From Sinorhizobium terangae (GTDB lineage Bacteria; Pseudomonadota; Alphaproteobacteria; Rhizobiales; Rhizobiaceae): a DNA stretch of 64,000 nt. Below the pieces are notes generated by a model. That model made no database searches, was not told where the DNA came from, and worked only from the letters and a program-made list of their open reading frames with translations. This document shows positions 35,098 through 44,169 of the stretch, piece by piece; the stretch's first letter is position 1, and each line of letters starts with the position of its first letter. The position numbers were made by a program, and so were the translations under genes. The DNA is taken from NCBI RefSeq assembly GCF_009601505.1, contig NZ_WITC01000045.1:1-64000 (forward strand). Reading direction: 5' to 3'.

Positions 35098-35334
35098 TCA
35101 GTTCTTCTTCACCAGGCGGTAGGAGACGAAGTCGGATGTGGCGCCGTTGACGTTGCCCGCGACATTATTCTTCGTCGCCACCTGGGTCGCCGCCTGGAAC
35201 ATGATCACGATCGGCGACTTCTCCTGCACATTCTTCGGGTCGCGCTTTCGGAGCTCATCGAGATGCCGGCCAAGCTCGCCTTTCTCGCGGCCGCGCGAAA
35301 GGCTGCGAAGCAAGAGCGCTCGGTCGCTCTCCAA
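35098..35334 (-). pseudogene. C-terminal fragment of a peptide ABC transporter binding protein
   Basis: The last 50 residues, from LDELRKRDPKNVQEKSPIVI to GATSDFVSYRLVK, look like the C-terminal end of a DppA/OppA-type binding protein, where a helix containing VQ precedes a strand, a conserved FQ and a terminal FV-Y-K segment. The remainder of a 500-residue protein is missing, and the preceding 28 residues do not fit. I read it as a remnant of a lost dipeptide transporter. A real short protein cannot be excluded. Confidence 0.5.
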
Positions 35335-35410
35335 ACTTCATTGGGTCGCGGCGCGGTTTACGACCGCGATCCCTCGCCCTTGTTGTCCGGTCTAACGTCG
35401 CGCCGACGAA

Positions 35411-35866
35411 TCAGGCGGTTTCCGGCGGAATGACGCCCTTGGTGAAGAGGAAGCAGCCGTAGAAACGCGTCTCGCCCGTGGTGATGACGCAATAGGCCTT
35501 CTTCGCCTCTTCGTAGAAGGCGAAGCGCTCGATGCCGTACATCGGCGCCGGCTTGCCCTCGGCGCGATCGATTTCGGCCTGGACCTCCCGCTGTACCGCC
35601 GGAAGCTCGTCCGGCGCGCCCATGACTTCCATACGACCGGCCGAGGGCTGCAGCGGTGTGTCAAGCGGAAGGACCGAGAGCACCGCCTTTACGGCGCGCG
35701 CGGCGGAGACGTTGTCGATGTGCAGCAGTTTCCCGAGCGTCGTCTGACGCGCGATCGCATCGGATGGGAAATTGGTGTCCGAGATGACCAGCGTGTCGCC
35801 GTGACCCATCGAGCGCAGCGCGTGCAGCACGTCGGCATTGAGAGCCGGGTCGATATTCCTGAGCAT
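35411..35866 (-). CDS. RbsD/FucU family sugar mutarotase
   Basis: This 151-residue protein begins MLRNIDPALNADVLHALRSM and contains GHGDTLVISDTNFP, whose histidine and aspartate are the RbsD/FucU active-site residues. AFYEEAKKAYCVITTGE near the C terminus favours the FucU branch (L-fucose mutarotase) over RbsD. The chosen ATG at 35866 starts the family's N terminus. The enzyme interconverts anomers of a sugar so that a kinase or transporter can use it. No fucose or ribose transporter is adjacent. Confidence 0.85.
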   Translation of the reverse strand: MLRNIDPALNADVLHALRSMGHGDTLVISDTNFPSDAIARQTTLGKLLHIDNVSAARAVKAVLSVLPLDTPLQPSAGRMEVMGAPDELPAVQREVQAEIDRAEGKPAPMYGIERFAFYEEAKKAYCVITTGETRFYGCFLFTKGVIPPETA

Positions 35867-35878
35867 TCCTGTCCTCCC

Positions 35879-35974
35879 CTGCATGATTCCTTGACCGATC
35901 TAACGACAGAACCATGCTGCAATTCAACGTGCTGCAGCAACTTTGCACGTCCGATCGGACGCGCGGCCCTGCAG
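35879..35974. repeat. Rhizobial mosaic palindromic element (copy 3, decayed)
   Basis: The layout is the same as copy 1: CTGCATGATTCCTT at the left, ACCATGCTGCA closing the first module, then CTGCAGCAACTTTGCACGTC with GGACGCGCGG and a final CTGCAGG. Several stem positions are mismatched, so it is an older copy. It sits just upstream of the FucU/RbsD gene, in its leader region. Confidence 0.65.
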
Positions 35975-36104
35975 GCACCCATCGCCGGGGCTTCCGGCGG
36001 CGTACGGCCGCATCAGGCCCATTCCAACGCCGGGCGTCAACAAGGTTGTTCGGATTTCCCCGCTCTTCCGGCCGTGCCCCCGCCCGAGAAGATGCTGGAT
36101 CCTC

Positions 36105-38489
36105 CTACTCGCCGTAGGGGATCCAGATGTTCTTGACGTCGACGGCACGGCGCAGGAAAGCCGGGCCCTCGGCAGCCGTCCGGTCCATCCAGTCGATCGC
36201 CATGCCGTAGTCGACAAAGGTGCGCTTCAGGTTGCCGACGGAGAGCTTCTCGACCAGCGCCGAGAGTTCCGGTGAGCCGAAAGCCCAGAGCGCATCGACG
36301 TCGTTGTGGGCGGCAAGCGTCTTGGCGAGTTCGACCGCCGATCCGGTGACGATATTGATGACGCCAGCCGGCACATCCGAGGTTTCAAGCACGGAATAGA
36401 AATCCGTTGCCGCCAGCGGATGCTGCTCACTCGGAACGGCGATGACGCGGTTGCCGACGGCGATCAACGGCGCCACGAGGCTGACAAGCCCAAGCAGCGG
36501 TGCCTCGGGCGGGCAGATGGCGCCGACGACGCCCTGCGGCTCCGGCATCGCCAGCGCAACGCCGCGCAGCGGCGGCTGGTGCACGACGCCCTCGTATTTG
36601 TCCGCCCAGGCGCCATAGGTGAAAAGACGCGAGATCGCAGCGTCCACCTCGGCCCTCGCACCGGCTGCCGAGGCGCCGGTCATGGCGGCGATGCGATCGG
36701 CAAATTCCGCCGCGCGGCCGCTTAGGTTTTCGGCGATGTAATAGAGGATCTGCGCACGGTTATGGGTCGTTGCAGAAGACCAGGCCGATGCGGCCTGCGC
36801 TGCGACGACGGCGTTGCGGATGTCCTTGCGGTTGCCTTCGCCGACCTCGCCGATCACCTTGCCCTTGGAGGAAAGCACCGGCCGCGAATAGTTTCCATCC
36901 GGCCGCGCCTGCTTGCCGCCGATGAAGAGCTTTGCGGTGCGGTCGAGCGCCGGCATGGAGAAGTCGCCCGCGGCCGCTTTCACGATCGGCGCGGCCGGAA
37001 CGGACCGGAGCTTGCGCCCGACCCAGGCCTTCGGCTTCAGATATTCATAGCAGCCCTCGCGCCCGCCCTCACGACCGAAGCCGGACTCGCGTTTTCCCCC
37101 GAAGCCGGCCGCCGCGTCGAAGAGATTGGTGGCATTGACCCAGACGACGCCGGCCGCAAGCTTCGCGGCCACATGCAAAGCGAGCCCGATCGTTTCACTC
37201 CAGACGCTGGCGGCAAGGCCATAGCGCGTATGATTGGCGAGCTGGATCGCCTCTTCCGGCGTGCGGAAGGTCATGGAAACCGCCACCGGACCGAAGATTT
37301 CCTCGGTGGCGACGATCGAGGTCGGCTGAACGTTCGTGAGCAGCGTCGGCGGATAGAAGCTGCCGCCCTTCGGCAGGTCGATCTTGGGCTGGTGCAGCGA
37401 CGCGCCCTCGGTCACACCCTGGGCTACAAGGCTCTCAATCCGCTGCAACTGCACCGGCGCCACGATTGCCGCCATATCGATCGCCTTGTCCAGCGGTTGG
37501 CCGACGCGCAGCGTTCCCATGCGTCGCGTCAGGCGCTCATAAAAAAGCGGTGCGATGCCCTCCTGAACGAGAAGGCGGGAACCGGCACAGCAGACCTGGC
37601 CCTGATTGAACCAGATGGCATCGACGACGCCTTCGACCGCCCCGTCGATATCGGCATCGTCGAAGATGATGAAGGGTGACTTGCCGCCGAGTTCCAGCGT
37701 CAGAGACTTGCCGGTTCCGGCGGTCTTCTCGCGGATGAGGCGGCCGACCTCGGTCGAACCGGTAAAGGCGATCTTGTCGATATCCTCATGCTCGACGATC
37801 AGCGCGCCGGTTTCGCCCTCGCCCGTCACCACGTTCAGGACGCCCGGCGGCAACCCGGCCGCGGCGGCGAGATCGGCGAAGAGAAGCGCCGTCAACGGCG
37901 TGAATTCGGCCGGCTTCAGGATGACCGTGTTGCCGAGCGCCAGCGCCGGCGCGACCTTCCAGGCCAGCATCAGGAAGGGGAAGTTCCACGGGATGACCTG
38001 ACCGACGACGCCGACCGGCACCTGATCGGCGAACTCGGTCTCCTGGAGCTGCGCCCAGCCGGCGTGGTGATAGAAGTGACGGGCGGCAAGCGGAATGTCG
38101 ATGTCGCGCGTCTCGCGGATCGGCTTGCCGTTGTCGATCGCTTCGACCACTGCGATCAGACGCGCGTGGCGCTGGATCATGCGGGCCAGCGCGTAGAGGT
38201 GACGCGCACGCGCATGGCCGGGCAACTTCGCCCATGCGCCCTGCGCCTTGCGGGCGGCGCCAACCGCGCTGTTGACGTCCTCGCGGCCGCCGAGCGCGAT
38301 CTTGGCGAGCAAGGCCCCGGTCGCAGGCTCGTAGGTATCGAACGTCTTTCCAGACGCCGAAGCGACGAAGGCGCCGTTGATGAAGTGGCCGAACACGCCC
38401 TTGTGGCGCGCGAGCCATGCACGCGCCTCGGTGTCGGCCTCAGGTGCGGGACCATAGGACATTTCGTCAAAATACCTGGCAACCGTCAT
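36105..38489 (-). CDS. Tandem-domain aldehyde dehydrogenase with a degenerate second half
   Basis: This 794-residue protein has residues 1-490 as a full aldehyde dehydrogenase: VIPWNFPFLMLAWKVAPALA, FTGSTEVGR, LELGGKSPF and catalytic Cys300 in NQGQVCCAGSRL. Residues 530-794 repeat the cofactor half of an aldehyde dehydrogenase (GVVGAICPPEAPLLGLVSLV) but lack the cysteine motif and end early. The ATG at 38489 has AGGATAATCCTG before it and follows the deoC stop by five bases. With DeoC releasing acetaldehyde, oxidation of acetaldehyde to acetate is the logical role. The inactive half is probably structural. Confidence 0.85.
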   Translation of the reverse strand: MTVARYFDEMSYGPAPEADTEARAWLARHKGVFGHFINGAFVASASGKTFDTYEPATGALLAKIALGGREDVNSAVGAARKAQGAWAKLPGHARARHLYALARMIQRHARLIAVVEAIDNGKPIRETRDIDIPLAARHFYHHAGWAQLQETEFADQVPVGVVGQVIPWNFPFLMLAWKVAPALALGNTVILKPAEFTPLTALLFADLAAAAGLPPGVLNVVTGEGETGALIVEHEDIDKIAFTGSTEVGRLIREKTAGTGKSLTLELGGKSPFIIFDDADIDGAVEGVVDAIWFNQGQVCCAGSRLLVQEGIAPLFYERLTRRMGTLRVGQPLDKAIDMAAIVAPVQLQRIESLVAQGVTEGASLHQPKIDLPKGGSFYPPTLLTNVQPTSIVATEEIFGPVAVSMTFRTPEEAIQLANHTRYGLAASVWSETIGLALHVAAKLAAGVVWVNATNLFDAAAGFGGKRESGFGREGGREGCYEYLKPKAWVGRKLRSVPAAPIVKAAAGDFSMPALDRTAKLFIGGKQARPDGNYSRPVLSSKGKVIGEVGEGNRKDIRNAVVAAQAASAWSSATTHNRAQILYYIAENLSGRAAEFADRIAAMTGASAAGARAEVDAAISRLFTYGAWADKYEGVVHQPPLRGVALAMPEPQGVVGAICPPEAPLLGLVSLVAPLIAVGNRVIAVPSEQHPLAATDFYSVLETSDVPAGVINIVTGSAVELAKTLAAHNDVDALWAFGSPELSALVEKLSVGNLKRTFVDYGMAIDWMDRTAAEGPAFLRRAVDVKNIWIPYGE

Positions 38490-38494
38490 CAGGA

Positions 38495-39508
38495 TTATCC
38501 TATCGGGTGTCTGTTGAGGGCCGAGTAGGCGCCGCTGACATGATGCTCGAGCTGGCGTTCGATATCGGCAAGCAGGCTCGATGCCCCGATGCGGAAGAGA
38601 TCGGGTTCCAGCCATTCACGGCCAAGTTCGTCCTTCATGAGGAATTGATAGTTCAGCACATCTTTCGCCGCCGAGATGCCGCCGGCCGGCTTGTAGCCGA
38701 CCTTGAGCCCGGTGCGCTCCTGATAGGCCCGGATCATTCTCAGCATGACGAGCGTTACGAGCAGCGTCGCGTTGACACCCTCCTTGCCCGTCGAGGTCTT
38801 GATGAAGTCGGCGCCGGCCATCATGCAGACGAGCGATGCGCGCGCCACATTGCGCAGGGTCTTGAGATCGCCGGTCGCGAGGATCGCCTTGACATGAGCG
38901 TCTCCGCAAGCCGCGCGGAAATCGCGCATCTCGTCGTAGAGCGCCTGCCAATTGCCGGTCAGCACATGCTCGCGCGTGATGACGATATCGATCTCCCGCG
39001 CGCCATCGGCGACGGAGGCCTCGATCTCCTTCAACTTCACGTCGTGCGGCACGAGACCCGCCGGAAAGCCGGTGGAGACGGCGGCAACCGGAATACCTGA
39101 ACCTTCAAGCGCATCTACCGCCGTCGAAACGAAGCGATGATAGACGCAGACGGCACCGGTCGTGATGCCGCGATCGCCCATGCCGAGCGCATCGAGAATG
39201 TCCTGTCGCACTGGCTGGCGCGCCTTGGCGCATAGCCGCCTGACGCGCTCGGTCGTGTCGTCGCCATTGAGCGTGGTAAGATCGATGCAGGTCACCGCCT
39301 TCAGCAGCCAGGCGGCCTGGGCGTCCTTCTTGACCGTACGCCGCCCCGGCAGTGTCGCAACACGCCGTTCGGCAGCCGACAGATTGACACGCTGATCGAC
39401 CACCCACGAAAGGTCGAGCTCGATGCCATCATTGCGCGGCCAATTGTGACCCGCACCGACGATCTTAGCGGATGCCGCCGCCGTGCTCTTCACAGCAAGG
39501 TCTTCCAA
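38495..39508 (-). CDS. deoC: Deoxyribose-phosphate aldolase
   Basis: This 337-residue TIM-barrel aldolase is of the long DeoC type. GADFIKTSTGKEG carries the Schiff-base lysine and GYKPAGGISAAKD the second conserved lysine. The start is a TTG at 39508 with GAGGAG seven bases upstream. The enzyme cleaves 2-deoxyribose 5-phosphate to glyceraldehyde 3-phosphate and acetaldehyde. The aldehyde dehydrogenase that follows would remove the acetaldehyde, and the DeoR-type gene upstream is the likely regulator. Confidence 0.93.
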   Translation of the reverse strand: MEDLAVKSTAAASAKIVGAGHNWPRNDGIELDLSWVVDQRVNLSAAERRVATLPGRRTVKKDAQAAWLLKAVTCIDLTTLNGDDTTERVRRLCAKARQPVRQDILDALGMGDRGITTGAVCVYHRFVSTAVDALEGSGIPVAAVSTGFPAGLVPHDVKLKEIEASVADGAREIDIVITREHVLTGNWQALYDEMRDFRAACGDAHVKAILATGDLKTLRNVARASLVCMMAGADFIKTSTGKEGVNATLLVTLVMLRMIRAYQERTGLKVGYKPAGGISAAKDVLNYQFLMKDELGREWLEPDLFRIGASSLLADIERQLEHHVSGAYSALNRHPIG

Positions 39509-39651
39509 ACGACTACTCCTCGTATCGCCGATGTCGCCCTCGGGCGCGCATCTTCGCAGCTTTTGTCCGCCTTGGCGATGTTGTTATCTTTTTATCTATT
39601 TATGTTAGAATTCCACCAAAGCGCCGATCTGTCAAGCAAAGCGCGAAGCGC

Positions 39652-40377
39652 CTATCCGACCGCCGTCTCGCCGTCTTCCGTGATCACCGCCCGAAAGGCG
39701 CCCGTGGGCGCGAAAAAGGCCGGCTTCAGCTTGCCGATCTTGCTGCGATCGACGACGAGGTAATTTTCCCGAGCGAGCGAGATCACCTTCTGCTTGATCG
39801 ACACCTCGTGGAAATGGACGCAGGTCGCGCCCCGCTGTCGGTCGATCCCGGCGGCGGAGAGAAACGCGACGTTGATACCAAGCCGATCAAGCGTCTCCAG
39901 GCCGGAATCGCCTGAAAAGGATGCCGACGACGGATGAAAAAGACCACCCAGCATGACGATCCGCACATTGGGTTTCCGGGTCAGGCGGTCGGCCACGTTC
40001 AACGAATAACAGACTGCCGTTATTGAATAATCTTCCGGAATCAGATCGACGAGGTATTCAAGCGTCGTGCCGCAGTCGATGAAGATCGTCTCATCGGGAC
40101 GAATATACCGTGCGGCATGGACGCAGGCCTCGCGCTTGGCGGCCGCATGGCTGTCAGCCGCGCGCGCAAGCTCATAGGGAATGTCGCTTTCGATATCGGC
40201 CGCGGGAACGATGTGCCCCCCGAGATAGCCGAAAAGCCCGGGATTGTCGGCAACGTCGCGGCGCACCGTCATTTCCGATACGCCAAGCAGCGCGGCGGCC
40301 TCTTTCAGATGAAGCACGCGGCGCGCCGAAAGCGCGTCGGTCAAGGTCGTGATACGTGTCGACTTGCGACTGGTCAT
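39652..40377 (-). CDS. DeoR-family transcriptional regulator
   Basis: This 241-residue regulator has an N-terminal helix-turn-helix (VLHLKEAAALLGVSEMTVRR, about 18-37) and a DeoR C-terminal sugar-phosphate-sensing domain with IFIDCGTTLEYLVDLIP and LVVDRSKIGKLKPAFF. The ATG at 40377 is preceded only by a weak GGGA. It lies 143 bp upstream of deoC in the same direction, so it probably controls deoC and the dehydrogenase in response to a deoxyribose phosphate. Direct repeats TTATC at 39584 and 39592 before deoC are a faint operator candidate. Confidence 0.87.
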   Translation of the reverse strand: MTSRKSTRITTLTDALSARRVLHLKEAAALLGVSEMTVRRDVADNPGLFGYLGGHIVPAADIESDIPYELARAADSHAAAKREACVHAARYIRPDETIFIDCGTTLEYLVDLIPEDYSITAVCYSLNVADRLTRKPNVRIVMLGGLFHPSSASFSGDSGLETLDRLGINVAFLSAAGIDRQRGATCVHFHEVSIKQKVISLARENYLVVDRSKIGKLKPAFFAPTGAFRAVITEDGETAVG

Positions 40378-40498
40378 CGATCCCGGTTCTCGCAATCCAG
40401 CATGTGAGCGGGAGCTCGCTAGAAATTTCTTTGTGAGAATTATCACAGAATCCATCACATCGGCAAGCGGCCTTCCAATCGGTCACCTGGATGCGGCC

Positions 40499-41206
40499 CT
40501 AGAGGCTCAGCACGTCTTTCAGGTCACCACTTTTCTTCGCTCGGAGATCGAGGTCGGCTTCGATGTGATCGATATGTTCTAGCATCAGCCTGCAGGCGGC
40601 CTCGACATCTCCTTTCTCTAAGGCGTCGATGATCTGCTGATGCTCGGCATGACCGCAGCTTGAGACCACCGACTGGCCGTAAAGCGCAATCACCAGCGAG
40701 GAACGCGCAATGAGTTCGTCCATAAAACGCTGGAGAATGGCATTTCCGGTGATCGCCGCGAGCGCCAGGTGAACGTCGCCGGAGGCCTTGATCTCCGCCC
40801 GGCGCGCCGACTGGCCACGCTCATTGGTTAGCCGCTCCTCTGCGGCAAGCAGCGCACGCAACTCCTTGATATGTCGCTTCTCCAGATGACGGGCCGCCTC
40901 GCGTAAAAGGCCCGGCTCGATAAGTCGGCGCGTCGCGAATATCTGCTGCGCCTCAGCAACCGAGGGGTAGGCGACGAAGGCGCCGCGGTTCTTTTCGACC
41001 GTCACGAGCCCTTCGTAGGAAAGGGCCTGGAGCGCGGCGCGCACGACCGTGCGGCTGACGTTGAAAAGGCCGCCGACGTCGTTTTCGGAAAGCTTCGTTC
41101 CGGGCGCCAACCGCCGCTCGACGATCGCCTCGCGGATCACGTCACGGATATGCTGGGCGCCGGTGTCGATGGCGTTTTCTGCCGGGGCAAGAGTGGCTGA
41201 GGTCAT
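40499..41206 (-). CDS. GntR-family regulator, FCD type
   Basis: This 235-residue protein has a winged helix at about 15-75 (KLSENDVGGLFNVSRTVVRA, then ALQALSYEGLVTVEKNRGAF) and an FCD domain with the helix set IEPGLLREAARHLE and the metal-binding-type histidines in HLALAAITGN and HAEHQQII. It diverges from the PotABCD-like transporter operon over a gap that contains a perfect operator-type palindrome, so it is the likely local repressor. Confidence 0.88.
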   Translation of the reverse strand: MTSATLAPAENAIDTGAQHIRDVIREAIVERRLAPGTKLSENDVGGLFNVSRTVVRAALQALSYEGLVTVEKNRGAFVAYPSVAEAQQIFATRRLIEPGLLREAARHLEKRHIKELRALLAAEERLTNERGQSARRAEIKASGDVHLALAAITGNAILQRFMDELIARSSLVIALYGQSVVSSCGHAEHQQIIDALEKGDVEAACRLMLEHIDHIEADLDLRAKKSGDLKDVLSL

Positions 41207-41290
41207 GGGGCTGGGAATCCGAACAATGTTGACACTCTAACGCGGCGCACGCCGGAAGTGAATCATTAATTGTGCTCAACTCGGCTTTCA

Positions 41291-41302
41291 ATTGTATACA
41301 AT
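41291..41302. promoter_or_regulatory. GntR (FadR/FCD-type) operator palindrome
   Basis: ATTGTATACAAT is a perfect 12-base palindrome centred between the divergent GntR gene and the transporter operon. It fits the TNGTNNNACNA operator class of FCD regulators exactly. Autoregulation and repression of the transporter operon by the adjacent GntR protein is the natural reading. Confidence 0.7.
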
Positions 41303-41460
41303 ATTGGGCAGTCTTTGCCGACGACCGCCTACAAAATGTGCAACCGCTCAGGCCAAACCCGCCGGCCGATCGCGGCATCCGAAAACGTGGCCATGGATAT
41401 CAGGCTTTTTAGCAAACTGGCACGCTTGATGCTTCTCTCCTGTCGCAAGGAGAAAACGCC

Positions 41461-42549
41461 ATGTCAAAAGCGGCAGAGATCGATATTGCCTCCGTTTCCA
41501 AGATCTACGGATCGACCACCGCCGTCCATTCGATCAGCCTAAAGATTCCCGCCGGCAGCTATTGCTGCTTTCTCGGACCCTCCGGCTGCGGCAAGACATC
41601 GACGCTGCGCATGATTGCCGGTCACGAGAGCATTTCGTCCGGCGACATTCGTCTCGGCAATACCGTGGTCACGGATTTTCCGCCGGCGAAACGCGGCACG
41701 GCGATGATGTTCCAGTCCTACGCGCTGTTCCCTCATCTCGATCTCGTCGACAACGTGGCCTTCAGCCTGAAGATGAAGGGCATAGAAAGGGATGAGCGCC
41801 GGGCGAAGGCGCTGGAAATGCTGAAGCTCATGCAGATGGAGGCCTATTCGACGCGTCGCCCGGCGCAGCTTTCCGGCGGCCAGCAGCAGCGCGTGGCGCT
41901 TGCCCGGGCGCTCATCACAGATCCGGAGGCGCTGCTGCTCGACGAGCCGCTCTCCGCGCTCGATCCCTTCCTGAAGATCCGGATGCGGGCAGAGTTGAAG
42001 AAGCTGCAAAAGACGCTCGGTATCACCTTCGTCCATGTGACGCACAGCCAGGAAGAGGCGATGGCGCTGGCCGACCTGATCGTCATCATGAACAACGGCC
42101 GCATCGAGCAGGCGGCCAAGCCACGCACCGTTTTCGAAAAGCCGGCAACCGCCTTCGTTGCCCGCTTCATGGGCGACCATAACGTGCTTTCCGGCCGCAT
42201 CACGGCGATCGGGGACGGCATAGTGACGCTGCAGGTGCCCGAAGGCCAGACCTTTGCCGTACGCGATATCGCGCAGGAGGTCGGCAAGCCGATCGACATC
42301 GGCATCCGCACCGATCGCGTGCGTCTCGAACCGGCCTCGGAAAGATCACTGGGCCTCCAAGGTGTCGTCTCGAATGTCGAATATCGCGGCGCTTCCGTGA
42401 GGATCACCGTGATCGGCGCCGGCAGCGACGACTTCACCGTGATCCTCTCCGACGCGGACTACTTCAGGAAACCGGTCTCCGTGGGCGAAGCGGTGTCCTT
42501 GAGCTGGGCCTTGGAGGACGTGATCCCTCTCGGCCGTCTTTCGGCATAG
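41461..42549 (+). CDS. ABC transporter ATP-binding protein, PotA type
   Basis: This 362-residue ATPase has Walker A GPSGCGKTS, Q-loop MMFQSYALFPHL, signature LSGGQQQR, Walker B LLLDEPLSALDPF and H-loop VTHSQEEAMALAD. The C-terminal TOBE domain starts near residue 240 (NVLSGRITAIG). AAGGAGAAAACGCC precedes the ATG. It heads a polyamine/opine-type (POPT) operon. Substrate unknown; the racemase-family gene at the end suggests a ureido or amino-acid-like compound. Confidence 0.87.
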   Translation: MSKAAEIDIASVSKIYGSTTAVHSISLKIPAGSYCCFLGPSGCGKTSTLRMIAGHESISSGDIRLGNTVVTDFPPAKRGTAMMFQSYALFPHLDLVDNVAFSLKMKGIERDERRAKALEMLKLMQMEAYSTRRPAQLSGGQQQRVALARALITDPEALLLDEPLSALDPFLKIRMRAELKKLQKTLGITFVHVTHSQEEAMALADLIVIMNNGRIEQAAKPRTVFEKPATAFVARFMGDHNVLSGRITAIGDGIVTLQVPEGQTFAVRDIAQEVGKPIDIGIRTDRVRLEPASERSLGLQGVVSNVEYRGASVRITVIGAGSDDFTVILSDADYFRKPVSVGEAVSLSWALEDVIPLGRLSA

Positions 42550-42630
42550 CGAGAAGAGGAAACGCGCGATGCGTTTTCGCCCGCGCCTTGCTCACAAACA
42601 ACCACCAACCACCAAGAAGGGGAACTGCGT

Positions 42631-43929
42631 ATGACAACCGAAGCCAAGACACTGAAAGCCCAAAAGGGCATCTCCCGACGCTCGCTGCTTAAGACGGGCG
42701 CTGCCGCCGTTGGCGCCATCGCCGGATCCGGCGTTATCACCGGATTCCCGACCATCTGGGCGCAGAACCCGATCACGCTCCGCCAGTTCGGTACCGGCGT
42801 TTCGAACATCAACGCGATCGCCGAGAAGTGCAAACAGGACCTTGGCATCACGCTGGAAATGACGGCGACCGACTCCGACGCCGCCGCCCAGCGCGCCGTC
42901 ACCCAGCCGGACTCCTACGACATCGCCGACATCGAATACTGGATCGCCAAGAAGGTCTTCCCGGCTGGCGTCATGCAGCCGATGGATGTCACCAAGATCA
43001 AATATTACGACAAGATCGTGCCGCTCTTCATCAACGGCAAGCTGAAGCCGGACAGCGTAATCGCCCAGGGCACCGCGCCGCACACCGTCGGCTTCGTCGA
43101 AGCGCAGGACTCCAAGACCTTCGCCAAGGCGCCGACGCAATGGATGACCCTCATCCCGACCATCTACAATGCCGACACCCTCGGCATCCGTCCGGATCTC
43201 GTCGGTCGCGAGATCACGACCTGGGCCGACATCATGGATCCCGCCTTCAAAGGCAAGACGGCGCTCCTCAACATCCCTTCGATCGGCATTATGGACGCCG
43301 CCATGATCATGGAGGCCATGGGCAAGATCAAATATGCCGACAAGGGCAACATGACGACGGATGAAATCGACCAGACCATCGATTTCCTCATCAAGGCCAA
43401 GCAGGATGGCCAGTTCCGTGCCTTCTGGAAGTCCTTCGACGAGAGCGTCAACCTGATGGCTTCGGGCGAAGTCGTCATCCAGTCCATGTGGTCGCCGGCC
43501 GTCGCCGCCGTCCGCTCCAAGGGGATCGCCTGCAAATACCAGCCGCTGAAAGAGGGCTATCGCGCCTGGGGCGGCGGGCTCGGTCTTGCCGCCCACCTGC
43601 AGGGCGCCCAGCTCGACGCCGCTTACGAATACATCAATTGGTATCTCTCCGGCTGGGTCGGGGCCTATCTCAACCGCCAGGGTTACTACTCCGCCGCCAT
43701 GGAGACGGCCAAAGCGCACATGTCCGAGGACGAGTGGGGCTTCTGGGTCGAGGGCAAGCCGGCAAAGGGCGACATCCTCTCTCCGGAGGGCAAGGTCATG
43801 GAAAAGGCCGGTGCCGTCCGCGACGGCGGCTCGTTCGAGGAACGTATGGGCAAGGTCGCGTGCTGGAACTCCGTGATGGACGAGGACCGCTACATGGTCC
43901 GCCGCTGGAACGAGTTCATCGCGGCGTAG
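42631..43929 (+). CDS. Extracellular solute-binding protein, PotD-like, Tat-exported
   Basis: This 432-residue binding protein has a twin-arginine signal (ISRRSLLKTGAAAVGAIAGS, Arg16-Arg17) and probable cleavage around IWAQ (about 45). DSYDIADIEYWIAKKVF and MDPAFKGKTALLNIPSIGIM are PotD/POPT lobe features. It lies 81 bp after the ATPase and is followed by a repeat-bearing spacer before the permeases. Export in folded form suggests a cofactor or fast folding, but many rhizobial binding proteins do this. Confidence 0.87.
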   Translation: MTTEAKTLKAQKGISRRSLLKTGAAAVGAIAGSGVITGFPTIWAQNPITLRQFGTGVSNINAIAEKCKQDLGITLEMTATDSDAAAQRAVTQPDSYDIADIEYWIAKKVFPAGVMQPMDVTKIKYYDKIVPLFINGKLKPDSVIAQGTAPHTVGFVEAQDSKTFAKAPTQWMTLIPTIYNADTLGIRPDLVGREITTWADIMDPAFKGKTALLNIPSIGIMDAAMIMEAMGKIKYADKGNMTTDEIDQTIDFLIKAKQDGQFRAFWKSFDESVNLMASGEVVIQSMWSPAVAAVRSKGIACKYQPLKEGYRAWGGGLGLAAHLQGAQLDAAYEYINWYLSGWVGAYLNRQGYYSAAMETAKAHMSEDEWGFWVEGKPAKGDILSPEGKVMEKAGAVRDGGSFEERMGKVACWNSVMDEDRYMVRRWNEFIAA

Positions 43930-43975
43930 AGGAGATTTGGCCTCACGTTAAGCGATCGCCTCTTATCGGAGGCGA

Positions 43976-44146
43976 TTGCCCCTCACCCTTGCCCTCTCGC
44001 CGCACGCGGGGAGAGGGGACGAGGGGCGCGGCTCCCGCACTTTCTCTTCGCGAGGGAAAAGGTAGGACGAGGACAGCGCCGTAAGTCCCTTTCTCCCCGC
44101 GAGCGGGGAGAAGGTGCCGGCAGGCGGATGAGGGGCAGTTTCCAAG
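43976..44146. repeat. Rhizobial GC-rich intergenic palindrome
   Basis: A composite of hairpins lies between the binding-protein and first permease genes. CTCTCGCCGCACGCGGGGAGAG starts it (stem CTCTC/GAGAG), then CTTCGCGAG, and the right end has TTCTCCCC paired with GGGGAGAA, followed by GGTGCCGGCAGGCGGATGAG. The right end is a very common intergenic repeat in rhizobia. Placed here it may lower permease expression relative to the binding protein. Confidence 0.7.
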
Positions 44147-44169
44147 GCAAAATTGTAAAGGGATTGAGT

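Noticed and set aside
43976..44146. CRISPR array or tRNA cluster suggested by the repeated GC-rich hairpins
   Set aside because: The repeats are not equally spaced units with variable spacers, and no cloverleaf can be drawn; they match rhizobial intergenic palindromes instead.
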